Assembly: GCA_013286585.1 (NCBI GenBank)
Contig: JABDFK010000014.1
Span: 1-43,520 of the forward strand
Source: Deltaproteobacteria bacterium
GTDB lineage: Bacteria > Bdellovibrionota > Bdellovibrionia > Bdellovibrionales > Bdellovibrionaceae
DNA: 43,520 nucleotides
Direction of reading: 5' to 3'
Both the position numbers and the translations under genes were made by a program. Under the pieces are notes generated by a model. It saw nothing but the letters and a program-made list of their open reading frames with translations. It ran no database searches and was not told the DNA's origin. Positions 8,182 to 16,861 of this stretch are shown in pieces. Position 1 is the first letter of the stretch; each line of letters begins with the position of its first letter.

Positions 8182-9405
8182 ATGACGCAAACTCCGATCA
8201 GTTCTGTGATGGTTCATGGTAATTCAGTTTCGTTTACAGCTGGTGCTTACATCTTCCGCGAAGGGGATGCGGGGACCTGCGCCTATTTGGTGGAAAAAGG
8301 ACAAGTTCTTATCACCATTTCCAAAGACGGAGAAAACGTACCAGTGGCCATCATCGGAGTCGGCGAAGTTTTTGGCGAAATGGCCATCATCGACGGCTTG
8401 CCCAGATCAGCCTCGGCATTTGCGCTCGACGACTGCGATCTGACAGTGATTTCAGAACGCCTCATGAGCGAGCGTTTCGCGGCGGCTGATCCCATCGTGC
8501 AGCTGGTGACCTTTCAGCTCATCAAGCGCATGCGCAGTGTGAACATGAAATTTAAAGGCCACGGAGCCTTGGCCAACCAAGAGTCTGTGAACAAACCTGC
8601 GGCCGTGCTAGGCGATGTGGCCCGCAAGCGCTTGAAACTGGAAAATGATTTGTTACGTGGCTTGGCTAAAAAAGAATTCTTTCTAGTCTATCAGGGAATT
8701 TTTGATTTGAAAACTCGCGACCTAGTGGGCTTCGAAGCTCTGTGCCGCTGGAAAAATCCAGAGCGCGGTTTAGTTCCACCGAACGAGTTCATCGATGTGG
8801 CCGAACAAACTTCCGTGATTTTACCTTTGGGCGATTGGATCATGGAACAAGGTTTTAAAGATCTGCTGATTCTGCAAGAGGCTTTGGGCCGTTCTGACCT
8901 CACCATGAGCATCAATGTTTCTTCAAGGCAACTGAACGATCCTGATTTCTGCAACCGGGTTGAAACTTTGCAAAACAAAATTCAAGTCAATCCCAAGAAT
9001 GTGAAACTAGAAGTGACCGAGCGAATTTTTCAAGAGGGCGAGTTCATCCTTCCGACCATCAAAAGCATCGGCGCAAAGGGATTTTCTTTCGCCATGGATG
9101 ATTTCGGTACAGGCTATTCTTCATTAACTTCACTGTTCAATATGAAAGTGGCGACCATCAAAGTGGATCGTTCCTTTGTGTCCACGATCATTAAAGACGT
9201 GCGCTCCAAAGCCATCGTCCAGGCCGTCGTAGCCATGGGGATCGAACTGGGTGTCGATATCGTCGCCGAGGGCATCGAGCACGAAGACGAGGCTCTTCTT
9301 TTAACGGCTCTGGGTTGTCATCATGGTCAGGGCTATCTCTTTGCGAAACCGAAACCTCTCGACGAAGTTCTGGATATTTTCGCTCCTAAAAAGGCTGCCG
9401 CTTAA
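8182..9405 (+). CDS. cNMP-binding/EAL c-di-GMP phosphodiesterase (Bd1971-like)
   Basis: An N-terminal cyclic-nucleotide-binding domain (about residues 15-115, with the phosphate-binding cassette FGEMAIIDGLPRSASA) is joined directly to a C-terminal EAL domain. All EAL catalytic positions are visible: GFEALCRW, NVSSRQL, EVTERIF, MDDFGTGYSS, IKVDRSF, AEGIEHEDE and QGYLFAKP. The enzyme should hydrolyse c-di-GMP. The architecture is that of Bd1971 of B. bacteriovorus, which I recall as a cAMP-stimulated phosphodiesterase. There is no GGDEF or membrane domain. ATG 8182 is used; a TTG at 8170 would add four residues, and neither has a good ribosome site. A run of eight T follows the stop at about 9416. 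Confidence 0.92.
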   Translation: MTQTPISSVMVHGNSVSFTAGAYIFREGDAGTCAYLVEKGQVLITISKDGENVPVAIIGVGEVFGEMAIIDGLPRSASAFALDDCDLTVISERLMSERFAAADPIVQLVTFQLIKRMRSVNMKFKGHGALANQESVNKPAAVLGDVARKRLKLENDLLRGLAKKEFFLVYQGIFDLKTRDLVGFEALCRWKNPERGLVPPNEFIDVAEQTSVILPLGDWIMEQGFKDLLILQEALGRSDLTMSINVSSRQLNDPDFCNRVETLQNKIQVNPKNVKLEVTERIFQEGEFILPTIKSIGAKGFSFAMDDFGTGYSSLTSLFNMKVATIKVDRSFVSTIIKDVRSKAIVQAVVAMGIELGVDIVAEGIEHEDEALLLTALGCHHGQGYLFAKPKPLDEVLDIFAPKKAAA

Positions 9406-9465
9406 GCGCTGTCGATTTTTTTTACATCCCTGGATTAAATATCTTCCATGCTTCTAAGAATGGAT

Positions 9466-9492
9466 GTCTTTATCATCTTTTGATATAAAGAC
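9466..9492 (+). other. Inverted repeat upstream of exported protein gene
   Basis: GTCTTTAT at 9466-9473 is complementary to ATAAAGAC at 9485-9492 across an 11-base loop. It lies in the 123-base gap between the EAL gene and the small exported-protein gene starting at 9529. It could be an operator or a leader hairpin; no T-run follows. Confidence 0.3.
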
Positions 9493-9528
9493 CGTGCTCA
9501 GTATTAACAATTTGAAGAAGGTAGTCCT

Positions 9529-9912
9529 ATGAAAAATTTCGCAATAGTTACACTGTTTGTTTTTGGCACTTCAGCAGCACTGGCGGATGCCATTTCCTTC
9601 GAGTGCGGAGCACAGCGCGGACAGGGTTACGATAAAGCACAGGTTGCCCTCACTAGTGAAGATGTTAACCTTAGAGGCGGTTTTCAACTGCAGCTAAGTG
9701 GTAAGGCCGTGGCCGATGTAGACGCGAAATTCAGCGCACAAAACAATAGATGGGTCTACGTGGTCAGCGGAAAACACACTGGCAATCGCGGTAACAAATA
9801 TGTCTTTAGTGGTCCATCGGGCTGCCAAGACGATGGCGACGTTGCCAGCTTAAGCATTTATCAAGCGGGTGTACTGACCCAGACGATTAAATGCGTTTGT
9901 TCCTCAGATTAA
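9529..9912 (+). CDS. Small exported protein, unknown function
   Basis: I do not recognise this 127-residue protein. It has a clear signal peptide (MKNFAIVTLFVFGTSAALADA, likely cut after ALA) and a mature part of about 108 residues with four Cys (FECGAQ, GCQDD and KCVC), suggesting disulphides in the periplasm or outside. A ribosome site (GAAGAAGG) precedes the ATG. It opens a stretch of exported-protein genes running to 13.7 kb. Function is unknown. Confidence 0.75.
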   Translation: MKNFAIVTLFVFGTSAALADAISFECGAQRGQGYDKAQVALTSEDVNLRGGFQLQLSGKAVADVDAKFSAQNNRWVYVVSGKHTGNRGNKYVFSGPSGCQDDGDVASLSIYQAGVLTQTIKCVCSSD

Positions 9913-9949
9913 TCTAGGGGTGCCGGTTCCGGATCATTCTTTGCTCTTG

Positions 9950-9984
9950 ATACCTATAGGAATTTCATTGGTCCTATATGGTAT
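9950..9984 (+). other. Imperfect inverted repeat before the 496-residue exported protein
   Basis: ATACCTATAGGA (9950-9961) and TCCTATATGGTAT (9972-9984) are complementary apart from one bulged base, with a 10-base loop. An ATG at 9978 sits within the 3' arm, which argues for the downstream GTG at 9999 as the real start. The element could be an operator or a weak terminator of the preceding gene. Confidence 0.4.
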
Positions 9985-9998
9985 TGGAGAGCCCAAAA

Positions 9999-11489
9999 GT
10001 GTTCAAAAGTTGGACAGCCGTGATACATTTTTTGCTTCGTATTTCCGTGCTCTGTCTGGCCGGCATGAATGTCAATGCTGCAGCCACAAGATGTGAGCAA
10101 GCCTATCATCCAATGACTTTACAGATTCCCGTGCTCTACCCTAAATCTCCCTTTCAAAACCATTATAATTACCGGAATAGCAACGATCGATTTCCTGTTC
10201 CAGCCTATCTTCTCTACACCGCGGATTACTTAGAGGCCGGAGTGTTGAATCACACTCCCTATGTTGCCACGAAGTCGGACGGTGCCAGGGGGCCGGAAGT
10301 CGCACGGATCTCTGGCGAGCGCTATTCCAGAAGACCGTGGTCAAATGGTTTCGTAGATTCCAGGGTGAAAATTGCTGTCGACTATGCCGATCGATCATTC
10401 TATTACGAGATTGCCTCGGATCAATCCCACGAGAGGTCTGACACAACAATTGGAGTGACGTATTCCTCATTCACTCAAGCTGACTTCGAAGCTAGAAGTG
10501 TGACCGCGATCCTACAAAAACCTCCCGAACAATTAACAGCCGAAGATCGTCGATTTCTTTTGCCTCAAGAAGAATCTCTTGGAGTGGCAGTGACTCGTTA
10601 CTATGACAAATCGGGCAGGGGAATTATTTTAGAGTTCCGCTCTAACTCAAAGGAAAAAGGCTCACCAAAATTATTTGGCGACCAAATGCTCGTGGAAGAG
10701 ATTCGAATGGCCTTTGAGATTGTCAAAGATTACCCAGATTTATATGACCAGCCGATCATCTACACCTACGGTGACGAGGTCAGCCTAAAGATGTATCATG
10801 CTCTGGGATTTGAGGTTCAGACCCACATTACGCCTTTGGATCAGCCCATAGAAAAAGACGGCACTAAGTGGTGGGTGATCGCTGTCACGCCGAAGAGATT
10901 CGAAGCCAATCTGTTCAAAATTCGGTACGGAATTTTTGGTCACAACATCGATGGTGTGAACCAGCCGTTTCCCCTTCATCTGGTCGACGGACGTATTGTG
11001 ACTGCGGCAGCCCACACGAATATTTCCTTCGATAGGGATGGCCATGTCACGGAATTGACCCTTGATCATGACGCTGAGGTCGCACCGGATGTCTGGGCCA
11101 GCGCCGGTTCCCGAGTTCACTGGCTGGATGGAAAAATTGACTACGTCCAAAAAACAGCGAAGTCATTGATGGCTAATGTCGCGGGACCTAGCTTCGAAAT
11201 ACCAGCCGGCTCGGAAGTTAAATTTATTGAAAATGAAAGTTCTGGATATAGGGTTGAACAGATAAGAAATAATGAGCGGGAAATTTTTATTGATGGCTCG
11301 GGTCTGTCAATCGCGCCAAACTCCATTGCCAAATGGGATTTGCACTTACTGACGATTCAAAAACTTGGCCGAACTATAAAATTTCGAGATGGTGTGGTCG
11401 TGTCGGCCGGCGCTGGATTGCAGGTAAAATGGAAGGGCGACCATTATGACTGGACATATATTGACGGCCGTACCCCAAGAATAAAATAA
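9999..11489 (+). CDS. Exported protein with GNAT-like core and beta-rich tail
   Basis: I do not recognise a named family. From the GTG at 9999 (GGAGA at 9986-9990, eight bases upstream) the product is 496 residues with a signal peptide (FLLRISVLCLAG, then NAAA). An ATG at 9978 is an alternative start. Residues of roughly 215-285 resemble a GNAT fold: a helix MLVEEIRMAFEIV, a strand IIYTYGDEV, then LKMYHALGFEVQTH, which mimics the C-terminal acetyltransferase motif. The last 170 residues alternate short strands with turns and Asp/Gly (VHWLDGKIDYV, IFIDGSGLSI). The gene abuts the convergent tetR gene with no gap. An acetyltransferase-like exported protein would be unusual, and no catalytic residue can be assigned. 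Confidence 0.7.
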   Translation: MFKSWTAVIHFLLRISVLCLAGMNVNAAATRCEQAYHPMTLQIPVLYPKSPFQNHYNYRNSNDRFPVPAYLLYTADYLEAGVLNHTPYVATKSDGARGPEVARISGERYSRRPWSNGFVDSRVKIAVDYADRSFYYEIASDQSHERSDTTIGVTYSSFTQADFEARSVTAILQKPPEQLTAEDRRFLLPQEESLGVAVTRYYDKSGRGIILEFRSNSKEKGSPKLFGDQMLVEEIRMAFEIVKDYPDLYDQPIIYTYGDEVSLKMYHALGFEVQTHITPLDQPIEKDGTKWWVIAVTPKRFEANLFKIRYGIFGHNIDGVNQPFPLHLVDGRIVTAAAHTNISFDRDGHVTELTLDHDAEVAPDVWASAGSRVHWLDGKIDYVQKTAKSLMANVAGPSFEIPAGSEVKFIENESSGYRVEQIRNNEREIFIDGSGLSIAPNSIAKWDLHLLTIQKLGRTIKFRDGVVVSAGAGLQVKWKGDHYDWTYIDGRTPRIK

Positions 11490-12137
11490 TTAAGTCACCA
11501 AACTCATGCAGTGACGGGTGACAGAACCCAGTAAGGCTTCCTTCTGGGACTGACCAATATCTTCAGTGAGCATTGCCACTAAGGCTCCGCTAATGACAAT
11601 CTGTATTAGCCTTGCGGTTTCTTCGGCCGAGCGAAAAGAAAATAATTTTTGAGACCTGCCCAGATTTAACAGCGCAGTGATTCGTGCATGACCCATGTTT
11701 ACCAGGTCGGTGTTAGTAGCTCTTTGCCCCTTTTTAATACTGCAGTTGAAGAAAAAAAGCATCCAAACCCGGCCATGATCTCTGTAATCATCAACCCAAT
11801 CAAAGGTGGACTTAATGTAGGCGACCAGCTGATCAGTGGGCGTATGCTTGGAACGAATGGCCTCAACGGCCACTCGTTGAAAGTTAACCCGAATGTATTT
11901 TGCGACCATTTCGAAAAGCTCATCAGGATCAGGGAAATAGTGTTTTGTGAGGGCAAAGCTGCACTTGGAAAGTTTGGCTATCTTTTGATAGGTGGTTTGG
12001 TTAGCGCCGTGACGAATGTAGCATTGGATAGTCCCATTGATGATTCTGAGTTTCGTCGCCTGGGACTTAGTTAGCCCCTCGGCCTCAAATATTTCGTCAA
12101 ATAGGACCTTTTGTATGTCCATCTTTTTTACATCCAT
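11490..12137 (-). CDS. TetR-family transcriptional regulator
   Basis: This 215-residue protein has an N-terminal helix-turn-helix of TetR type: GTIQCYIRHGANQTTYQKIA, then SKCSFALTKHYFPDPDELFE, matching the conserved HYF/YF-x-s-K-xEL region. A helical ligand-binding C-terminal domain follows (residues 75-215). It is divergent from the ABM-domain gene at 12255, and the 117-base gap contains two 16-bp palindromes that are likely its operators. That gap layout suggests autoregulation plus control of the ABM gene. A TATACT hexamer on the minus strand lies only 6 bases before the ATG, so either the message is leaderless or the start is the ATG at 12122. The inducer is unknown. Confidence 0.88.
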   Translation of the reverse strand: MDVKKMDIQKVLFDEIFEAEGLTKSQATKLRIINGTIQCYIRHGANQTTYQKIAKLSKCSFALTKHYFPDPDELFEMVAKYIRVNFQRVAVEAIRSKHTPTDQLVAYIKSTFDWVDDYRDHGRVWMLFFFNCSIKKGQRATNTDLVNMGHARITALLNLGRSQKLFSFRSAEETARLIQIVISGALVAMLTEDIGQSQKEALLGSVTRHCMSLVT

Positions 12138-12166
12138 GAAATAAGTATAAGCTCATTTCATAAAAA

Positions 12167-12203
12167 TTGATATTAATATCAAAAAAATTGATAAAAATAT
12201 CAA
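12167..12203. promoter_or_regulatory. Twin palindromic operators between tetR and ABM genes
   Basis: TTGATATTAATATCAA (12167-12182) is a perfect 16-bp palindrome. TTGATAAAAATATCAA (12188-12203) has the same outer arms TTGATA/TATCAA. The two are spaced 21 bp start to start, about two helical turns, so dimers would bind the same DNA face. A plausible plus-strand promoter overlaps: TTGATA at 12188 and TACAAA at 12210 with a 16-base spacer. The arrangement is typical for TetR-family autoregulation; binding is inferred. Confidence 0.8.
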
Positions 12204-12254
12204 TTATGGTACAAATGCACTGCGCAATACAGCGCCAAATAGAAAGGATCGATT

Positions 12255-12638
12255 ATGAAAACCGACAAACAAGTAAAAACGATATTAATGGGGTTGTTAT
12301 TGATAGCCAGTCTGACCGGAGTGAAAGCCCAGGCTTTCAATGAGCCCGTTCTGTTGATTGCCACAGTTAAAGTGAAGCCCGGCGCTGAAGAGGCGTTCAA
12401 AAATGCAGCAGTGAAGATTCTGGCGCCGACTCGGGCAGAGGAGGGCAGCTTGAGTTACTCCTTCAATCAATCACCCCAAGACCCCACTGAATTTGCGACA
12501 GTCGAGATCTGGCGCTCCCAGGCTGACATCGATAAGCACATGAAGTTGAGTCACATACAGACTTTCTTCTCAGAAGTCGGAAGCCTATTCGCGCCGGGAT
12601 ACCCAATTTTAAAGGAATATCAGCAATTTGAAAAATAG
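12255..12638 (+). CDS. Exported ABM-domain (quinol monooxygenase-like) protein
   Basis: This 127-residue protein has an N-terminal hydrophobic signal (ILMGLLLIASLTGVKAQA) followed by one antibiotic-biosynthesis-monooxygenase (ABM/YgiN) domain: a first strand LLIATVKVKPG, then EEGSLSYSFNQ, then EFATVEIWRS and HMKLSHIQTFF, in the usual ferredoxin-like order. Relatives include cofactor-independent quinol or small-molecule monooxygenases, most of them cytoplasmic; export here is unusual. AGAAAGGA precedes the ATG. The divergent TetR regulator and twin operators suggest induction by a small, perhaps toxic, compound (inference). Confidence 0.85.
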   Translation: MKTDKQVKTILMGLLLIASLTGVKAQAFNEPVLLIATVKVKPGAEEAFKNAAVKILAPTRAEEGSLSYSFNQSPQDPTEFATVEIWRSQADIDKHMKLSHIQTFFSEVGSLFAPGYPILKEYQQFEK

Positions 12639-12681
12639 ACAGACTAAGTGAGTAACAACAACCAAAGAAAAGGAAGACAAT

Positions 12682-13017
12682 ATGAAGAAAGTAGGAATGT
12701 TTTTAGTGGCATTGGCAATAACGTCATCAGCATTGGCTGGAAGTAAGATTCTTTCTTGTGTTAACGGTGATGGCACGGACAGTGTGGATCTATATCAAAA
12801 TGAAAATGGCACGGTGGTGGCTGTGGTCACACAAGAATCTTTTGGGGGTTCAGCTCCTCAGTTCAAATATCTGGTGGGAGTGAGCCCTCTTTCGCCGGGA
12901 GGTTCGCGAGTGATCTTGGACTCCAATAAAAAATTTGCACTGAGCCTTCAGGTCAATCACAAAGATTTTTTGAGTGTACCTGAAATTCGTATCAATGAAC
13001 CAGTGAGCTGCAAATAA
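12682..13017 (+). CDS. Small exported protein, unknown function
   Basis: The protein has 111 residues with a signal peptide (MKKVGMFLVALAITSSALAG) and a compact beta-rich mature part with two Cys (LSCVNG near the new N-terminus and the penultimate Cys), probably forming one disulphide. I do not recognise a family. It lies 43 bases after the ABM gene, preceded by AAAGGAAG, so it may share the same TetR-controlled transcript. A terminator-like hairpin follows at 13041-13074. The size, signal and terminal Cys resemble other small exported proteins in this window. Confidence 0.75.
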   Translation: MKKVGMFLVALAITSSALAGSKILSCVNGDGTDSVDLYQNENGTVVAVVTQESFGGSAPQFKYLVGVSPLSPGGSRVILDSNKKFALSLQVNHKDFLSVPEIRINEPVSCK

Positions 13018-13040
13018 GATCGTCATATGACGGCAGATAC

Positions 13041-13074
13041 TGCTGCGGGACCAAAGACGGAACCGCAGCATTTT
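13041..13074 (+). terminator. Rho-independent terminator
   Basis: TGCTGCGG (13041-13048) pairs with CCGCAGCA (13063-13070) across a 14-base loop and is followed by TTTT. It lies 24 bases after the stop of the preceding gene and before the PEBP gene. A 12-bp perfect palindrome, CGTCATATGACG, stands immediately upstream at 13021-13032. Confidence 0.65.
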
Positions 13075-13158
13075 GAGATATATTACAGTTTTTCCCTCGT
13101 TACGCCGTAGCGTGATAGCTACATTAAAAAACCAACCAAGAATTCGAAAGGAACCCCC

Positions 13159-13701
13159 ATGAAAAATTTATTGTTCGGCTTAATTATGTTCTCCGGCGTA
13201 TTCGCCAGCGCTGCAGGCACGTTCAAATTGACTAGCAATTTAAAAGCAGGTCAGCCAATTCCAGCTGACTATTACGGCAATCAATTTGGCTGCACAGCCA
13301 AAGGTGAGTCTCCGGAACTAGAGTGGAGCAACATCCCTGAAGGCACAAAATCTTTCGGGATCACACTGTACGATCAAGATGCACCGACAGGCTCAGGATT
13401 TTGGCATTACGTCGTTTTTGACATACCTGCCGATGTTCACAAAATCGATTTGGGCGCTTTGGCAAAAGGTGCCATTCCAAAAGGCGCTGTAGAGTCCAAC
13501 ACGGACGCCGGCAAACCTGGATTCTTCGGTCCATGCCCACCCGTGGGAAGAAAGCACACTTATATCTACACAGTTCATGCGTTGAAAGTGGATAAATTAG
13601 GTGTGCCACCAACATCAACTGCCGCTTATGTGGGATTTAACATGTGGGGCAACTCGCTTGGTAAAGCTTCATTCACGGTGACTGCTGGTCCTAGGAAATA
13701 G
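13159..13701 (+). CDS. Exported PEBP/YbhB-YbcL family protein
   Basis: This 180-residue protein has a signal peptide (LLFGLIMFSGVFASAAG) and the phosphatidylethanolamine-binding-protein fold of the bacterial YbhB/YbcL type. The ligand-pocket motif reads YDQDAPTGSGFWHYVVFDIP, matching DPDAP...HW. GFFGPCPPVGRKHTYIYTVHAL matches the conserved GPxPPxGxxHrY segment in its key residues. Such proteins bind anionic lipid headgroups or act as serine protease or kinase inhibitors; the bacterial role is not defined. GGAACCCCC precedes the ATG. The gene converges on dnaE2 and overlaps its 3' end by 11 bases. Confidence 0.9.
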   Translation: MKNLLFGLIMFSGVFASAAGTFKLTSNLKAGQPIPADYYGNQFGCTAKGESPELEWSNIPEGTKSFGITLYDQDAPTGSGFWHYVVFDIPADVHKIDLGALAKGAIPKGAVESNTDAGKPGFFGPCPPVGRKHTYIYTVHALKVDKLGVPPTSTAAYVGFNMWGNSLGKASFTVTAGPRK

Positions 13702-16700
13702 AAGTGTGCATGGTTGCTGAGGGTATGAGTGCCTCAGCAACCTCGGTCAGTAGCGGAAAAACCCTTTTCGCTTTGACGTTGATCACGGAATTTCTTCTTT
13801 CAACGGTTCCCCAAATTTCTAAAAGACTAGAGCCATAAATCGCCAGACGATCTTTCTGATAGACGTCTGGCGGTATCACGATGTTGATAAATCCGAACTC
13901 GTCCTCCAAAGTGATAAAACACATGCCTTTAGCCGTGGGTGGTCGCTGCGTGAGGCTGATCATACCTGCAATACGAATTTTTTGTCCGTCCCCAGCAACA
14001 CGAACTTTTTTGCCATCAGAAAAAGGCACCTGCTGCTTTTGCAAAAGAGCCTCGTTCCTCTGATCCAAAGTGCTGCGCAAGATCGACATGGGATGCAGGT
14101 GCAGAGAAAAACCTTTGTGTGCGTACTCCCGCTGCATTTCTTCCCACTGGGATTCGAAGGGGAGCTCAGAATTTTTTTCTTGAAAATTTTCTCGCGGCAA
14201 TCCCCACAGAAAACTATTTTGATCCAAGGACATGGATTCGATCTCCCATAAGATCTTTCGTGGCTGGTCGCTGAAGCACTGGAAAGCCCCAGCTGCGGCC
14301 AGTTTCAGCAAGTGGGGACGCGAAAATCCAGTGCGCTTGGCGAAGTCACTGACGTCAAAAAAGGGGCGCAGGTTTTCGATTTCTCGCAATAGTTTGGTGG
14401 GAATCCCGTGAACTGAGCGAAAACCCACACGCAGATCCAAAAGCTCGGCTTGCGGCGAGGGCTCTAAGCTGTAATCATAGTTCGAGTGTTGTACATCCAG
14501 TGGCCGCATTTTCACCTGGTGCCTTTGCGCATCCGCAATCAAATTTCTAGGAGAGTAAAACCCCATCGGCTGCGAATTCAAAAGCGCGCAGGTAAAAACA
14601 TCCGGATGACGAATGTGCAAATAGGCACTGGCGTAAGTGAGCAGCGCAAAACTGGCCGCATGACTTTCAGGAAATCCGTAATTGGCAAAGCCTTCGATGG
14701 TTTTATAAATCTGCTCGCAATCCTTGTCCGAAATTCCATTTTCTTTCAGGCCCTGGAAAATGCGTGTGCGTACTCCTTCCATGGTGCCTTTTTTCTTCCA
14801 AGCCAAGGACATGACCCGGCGAAGTTCATTGGCTTCCCCGGGTGAAAATCCGGCGGCGGCCACGGCGATCTTCATGACCTGCTCTTGAAAGATGGGAACT
14901 CCCATAGTTTTTTTCAGAACCGGCTCAAGGCTAGGATGAGGATACCGAACTTTTTCAAGACCGGCACGACGCTGAAGATACGGGTGCACCATGCCCCCTT
15001 GCAAAGGCCCCGGTCGCACCAAGGCGACCTCTACCACCAAGTCATAAAAGCACTTGGGTTTCAGTCTGGGCAGAGTCTGCATCTGCGCCCGGGATTCAAT
15101 TTGAAAAACCCCGACAGTGTCGGCCTCTTGAATTTTTTCGTAGGTGAGGGGATCTTCGGGAGGAATCTGCGCTAAATTCCAGTGGATGTTTTTATGCTTG
15201 CGTAAAAGCAGCAAAGACTTCTGAATGGCCGTCAGCATGCCCAGACTTAAAACATCGATCTTCATCAGTCTTAAAAAATTCACGTCATCCTTATTCCACT
15301 GAATGACGTACCTGCCATTCATGCTGGCTTTTTCCACTGGAACGATTTCAGTGATAGGATTGTGCGAAATCAAAAATCCACCAGTATGAATTCCCAGGTG
15401 CCTGGGAAACCCTTGCAGAGACTGGCCGACAGCCAAGAATAATCTCCAGCGGTGCTCATCAATGCCGAAACGCTCATGCATGCACTCTTCGCGCAGCCGC
15501 CGAAAACCATCACGGCCAATGAATTTGATCATGGCGTTCACAGTCTTGAGCGGAATTCCTAAGACCTTGGCACTCTCGCGAATCGCCATGCGCGTTTTGT
15601 AGCGAATCACAGTGCAAACCATAGCTGCATGTTCGGCGTCGTACTTCTGGTAGATGTGCTGGATCACTTCTTCGCGGCGCTCGTGTTCAAAATCGATGTC
15701 AATGTCCGGCGGCTCGGCACGCTCTAAAGAAATGAAGCGTTCAAAGAGCAAATCAATTTTGGTGGGATCCACGGAAGTGATGCCGATACAAAAACAAACC
15801 ACGGAATTGGCGGCAGAGCCCCGCCCTTGAAATAAAATTCCCTGCGCCCGAGCGAATTGACAGATTTCTTCTAGGGTAAGAAAATAATCCTCGTACTCGA
15901 GCTTGCGAATGATTTCCAATTCATGACTCAGCATTTGCACCACCGATTCGGGTGGGCCCTCTGGATATCGCCAAGCAAGTCCTTTAAGGCTGAGGCTACG
16001 AAGTCGATCACTGGTGGTTTCGCCGGCTTCCAGCGCTGCTTGCGGATAGCGATAGCGAATTTCGCTCAGCGAAAACTGAATTCGCCGAGCAATTTCCAAT
16101 GTCACCTCGATGAGGTCAATGCGATCCTGCCAAAGCGCGCTCAGCTCTGGAAGTGTGTGCAAGTGTCGCTCGGCATTTTGGATCAGAATATCCTTGGCCT
16201 CAGTCAAAGTGGTGTGATGCAAAATGCAAGTCAAGGTGTCGAACACCACCTTGCGCTCAGCCGTGTGCATGAATGGTCTTTGTGTCACAAAAAGTTTAGC
16301 GCCCTGTTCTTTCTCTAAGCGAAAAGCTTCTTGCCCCAGCAGTATGGATTCCCAAGTGAGATCCCGATGAATCGGAATATAAATGCGATCAGCGAAAGCT
16401 TTCTGAAAAGCCAAGAAATTCTGCGGGTGAGCGAACAGCAGAAGATCTTCACCATGTTCGATGATCTCAGCACTAGTGACTTTCGAATAGCCTTTCTGAG
16501 CATTGCGCTTGCCCAAAGTCAGAATTCGACAAAGATTGAAATACCCCTTCTGCGTGAGCGGAATCAGAGTCACGGAATGACCCTGATCTGCGAGAGTCAG
16601 CTCCGTACCAAAGACGGAAATAAATCCCTTCTTAGGATTGGGCGAAGCCGTGAATAACTCCGGCGCCGTGGCCGTTTGAAAAGCGCGCACGACGCCGTAG

Positions 16701-16861
16701 AGTCCATTCAAATCTGTGATGGCAATACCATCGTAGCCCAGACGAATGGATTCCTCGACCATTTCTTCGGGGTGAGAAGCCCCCTGCAGAAAAGAAAAAT
16801 TACTGCGCGCGCAGAGTTCGACAAAAGATCGTGCAACAGAAATCGGCGCCGAGTGTTTCAA
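13691..16861 (-). CDS. dnaE2: Error-prone DNA polymerase III alpha subunit DnaE2 (ImuC)
   Basis: This 1056-residue C-family polymerase is of DnaE2 length, shorter than replicative DnaE. The N-terminal PHP domain starts FVELCARSNFSFLQGASHPE and LGYDGIAITDLNGLYGVVRA, the DnaE2 form. The catalytic Asp residues are visible at PDIDIDFEHERREEV (about 385-399) and KIDVLSLGM (Asp536). Finger and beta-binding regions and an OB fold (RIAGMISLTQRPPTAKGM, about 963-980) follow. It performs translesion synthesis in SOS mutagenesis with ImuB and ImuA. Its TTG start overlaps the imuB stop (TTGA), so the genes are translationally coupled. Confidence 0.95.
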   Translation of the reverse strand: MKHSAPISVARSFVELCARSNFSFLQGASHPEEMVEESIRLGYDGIAITDLNGLYGVVRAFQTATAPELFTASPNPKKGFISVFGTELTLADQGHSVTLIPLTQKGYFNLCRILTLGKRNAQKGYSKVTSAEIIEHGEDLLLFAHPQNFLAFQKAFADRIYIPIHRDLTWESILLGQEAFRLEKEQGAKLFVTQRPFMHTAERKVVFDTLTCILHHTTLTEAKDILIQNAERHLHTLPELSALWQDRIDLIEVTLEIARRIQFSLSEIRYRYPQAALEAGETTSDRLRSLSLKGLAWRYPEGPPESVVQMLSHELEIIRKLEYEDYFLTLEEICQFARAQGILFQGRGSAANSVVCFCIGITSVDPTKIDLLFERFISLERAEPPDIDIDFEHERREEVIQHIYQKYDAEHAAMVCTVIRYKTRMAIRESAKVLGIPLKTVNAMIKFIGRDGFRRLREECMHERFGIDEHRWRLFLAVGQSLQGFPRHLGIHTGGFLISHNPITEIVPVEKASMNGRYVIQWNKDDVNFLRLMKIDVLSLGMLTAIQKSLLLLRKHKNIHWNLAQIPPEDPLTYEKIQEADTVGVFQIESRAQMQTLPRLKPKCFYDLVVEVALVRPGPLQGGMVHPYLQRRAGLEKVRYPHPSLEPVLKKTMGVPIFQEQVMKIAVAAAGFSPGEANELRRVMSLAWKKKGTMEGVRTRIFQGLKENGISDKDCEQIYKTIEGFANYGFPESHAASFALLTYASAYLHIRHPDVFTCALLNSQPMGFYSPRNLIADAQRHQVKMRPLDVQHSNYDYSLEPSPQAELLDLRVGFRSVHGIPTKLLREIENLRPFFDVSDFAKRTGFSRPHLLKLAAAGAFQCFSDQPRKILWEIESMSLDQNSFLWGLPRENFQEKNSELPFESQWEEMQREYAHKGFSLHLHPMSILRSTLDQRNEALLQKQQVPFSDGKKVRVAGDGQKIRIAGMISLTQRPPTAKGMCFITLEDEFGFINIVIPPDVYQKDRLAIYGSSLLEIWGTVERRNSVINVKAKRVFPLLTEVAEALIPSATMHTSIS

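Noticed and set aside
13021..13032. CGTCATATGACG palindrome, whose core GTCATATGAC recurs at 25229-25238
   Set aside because: A ten-base palindrome containing ATG, found twice in 43 kb in unrelated contexts, is likely chance.
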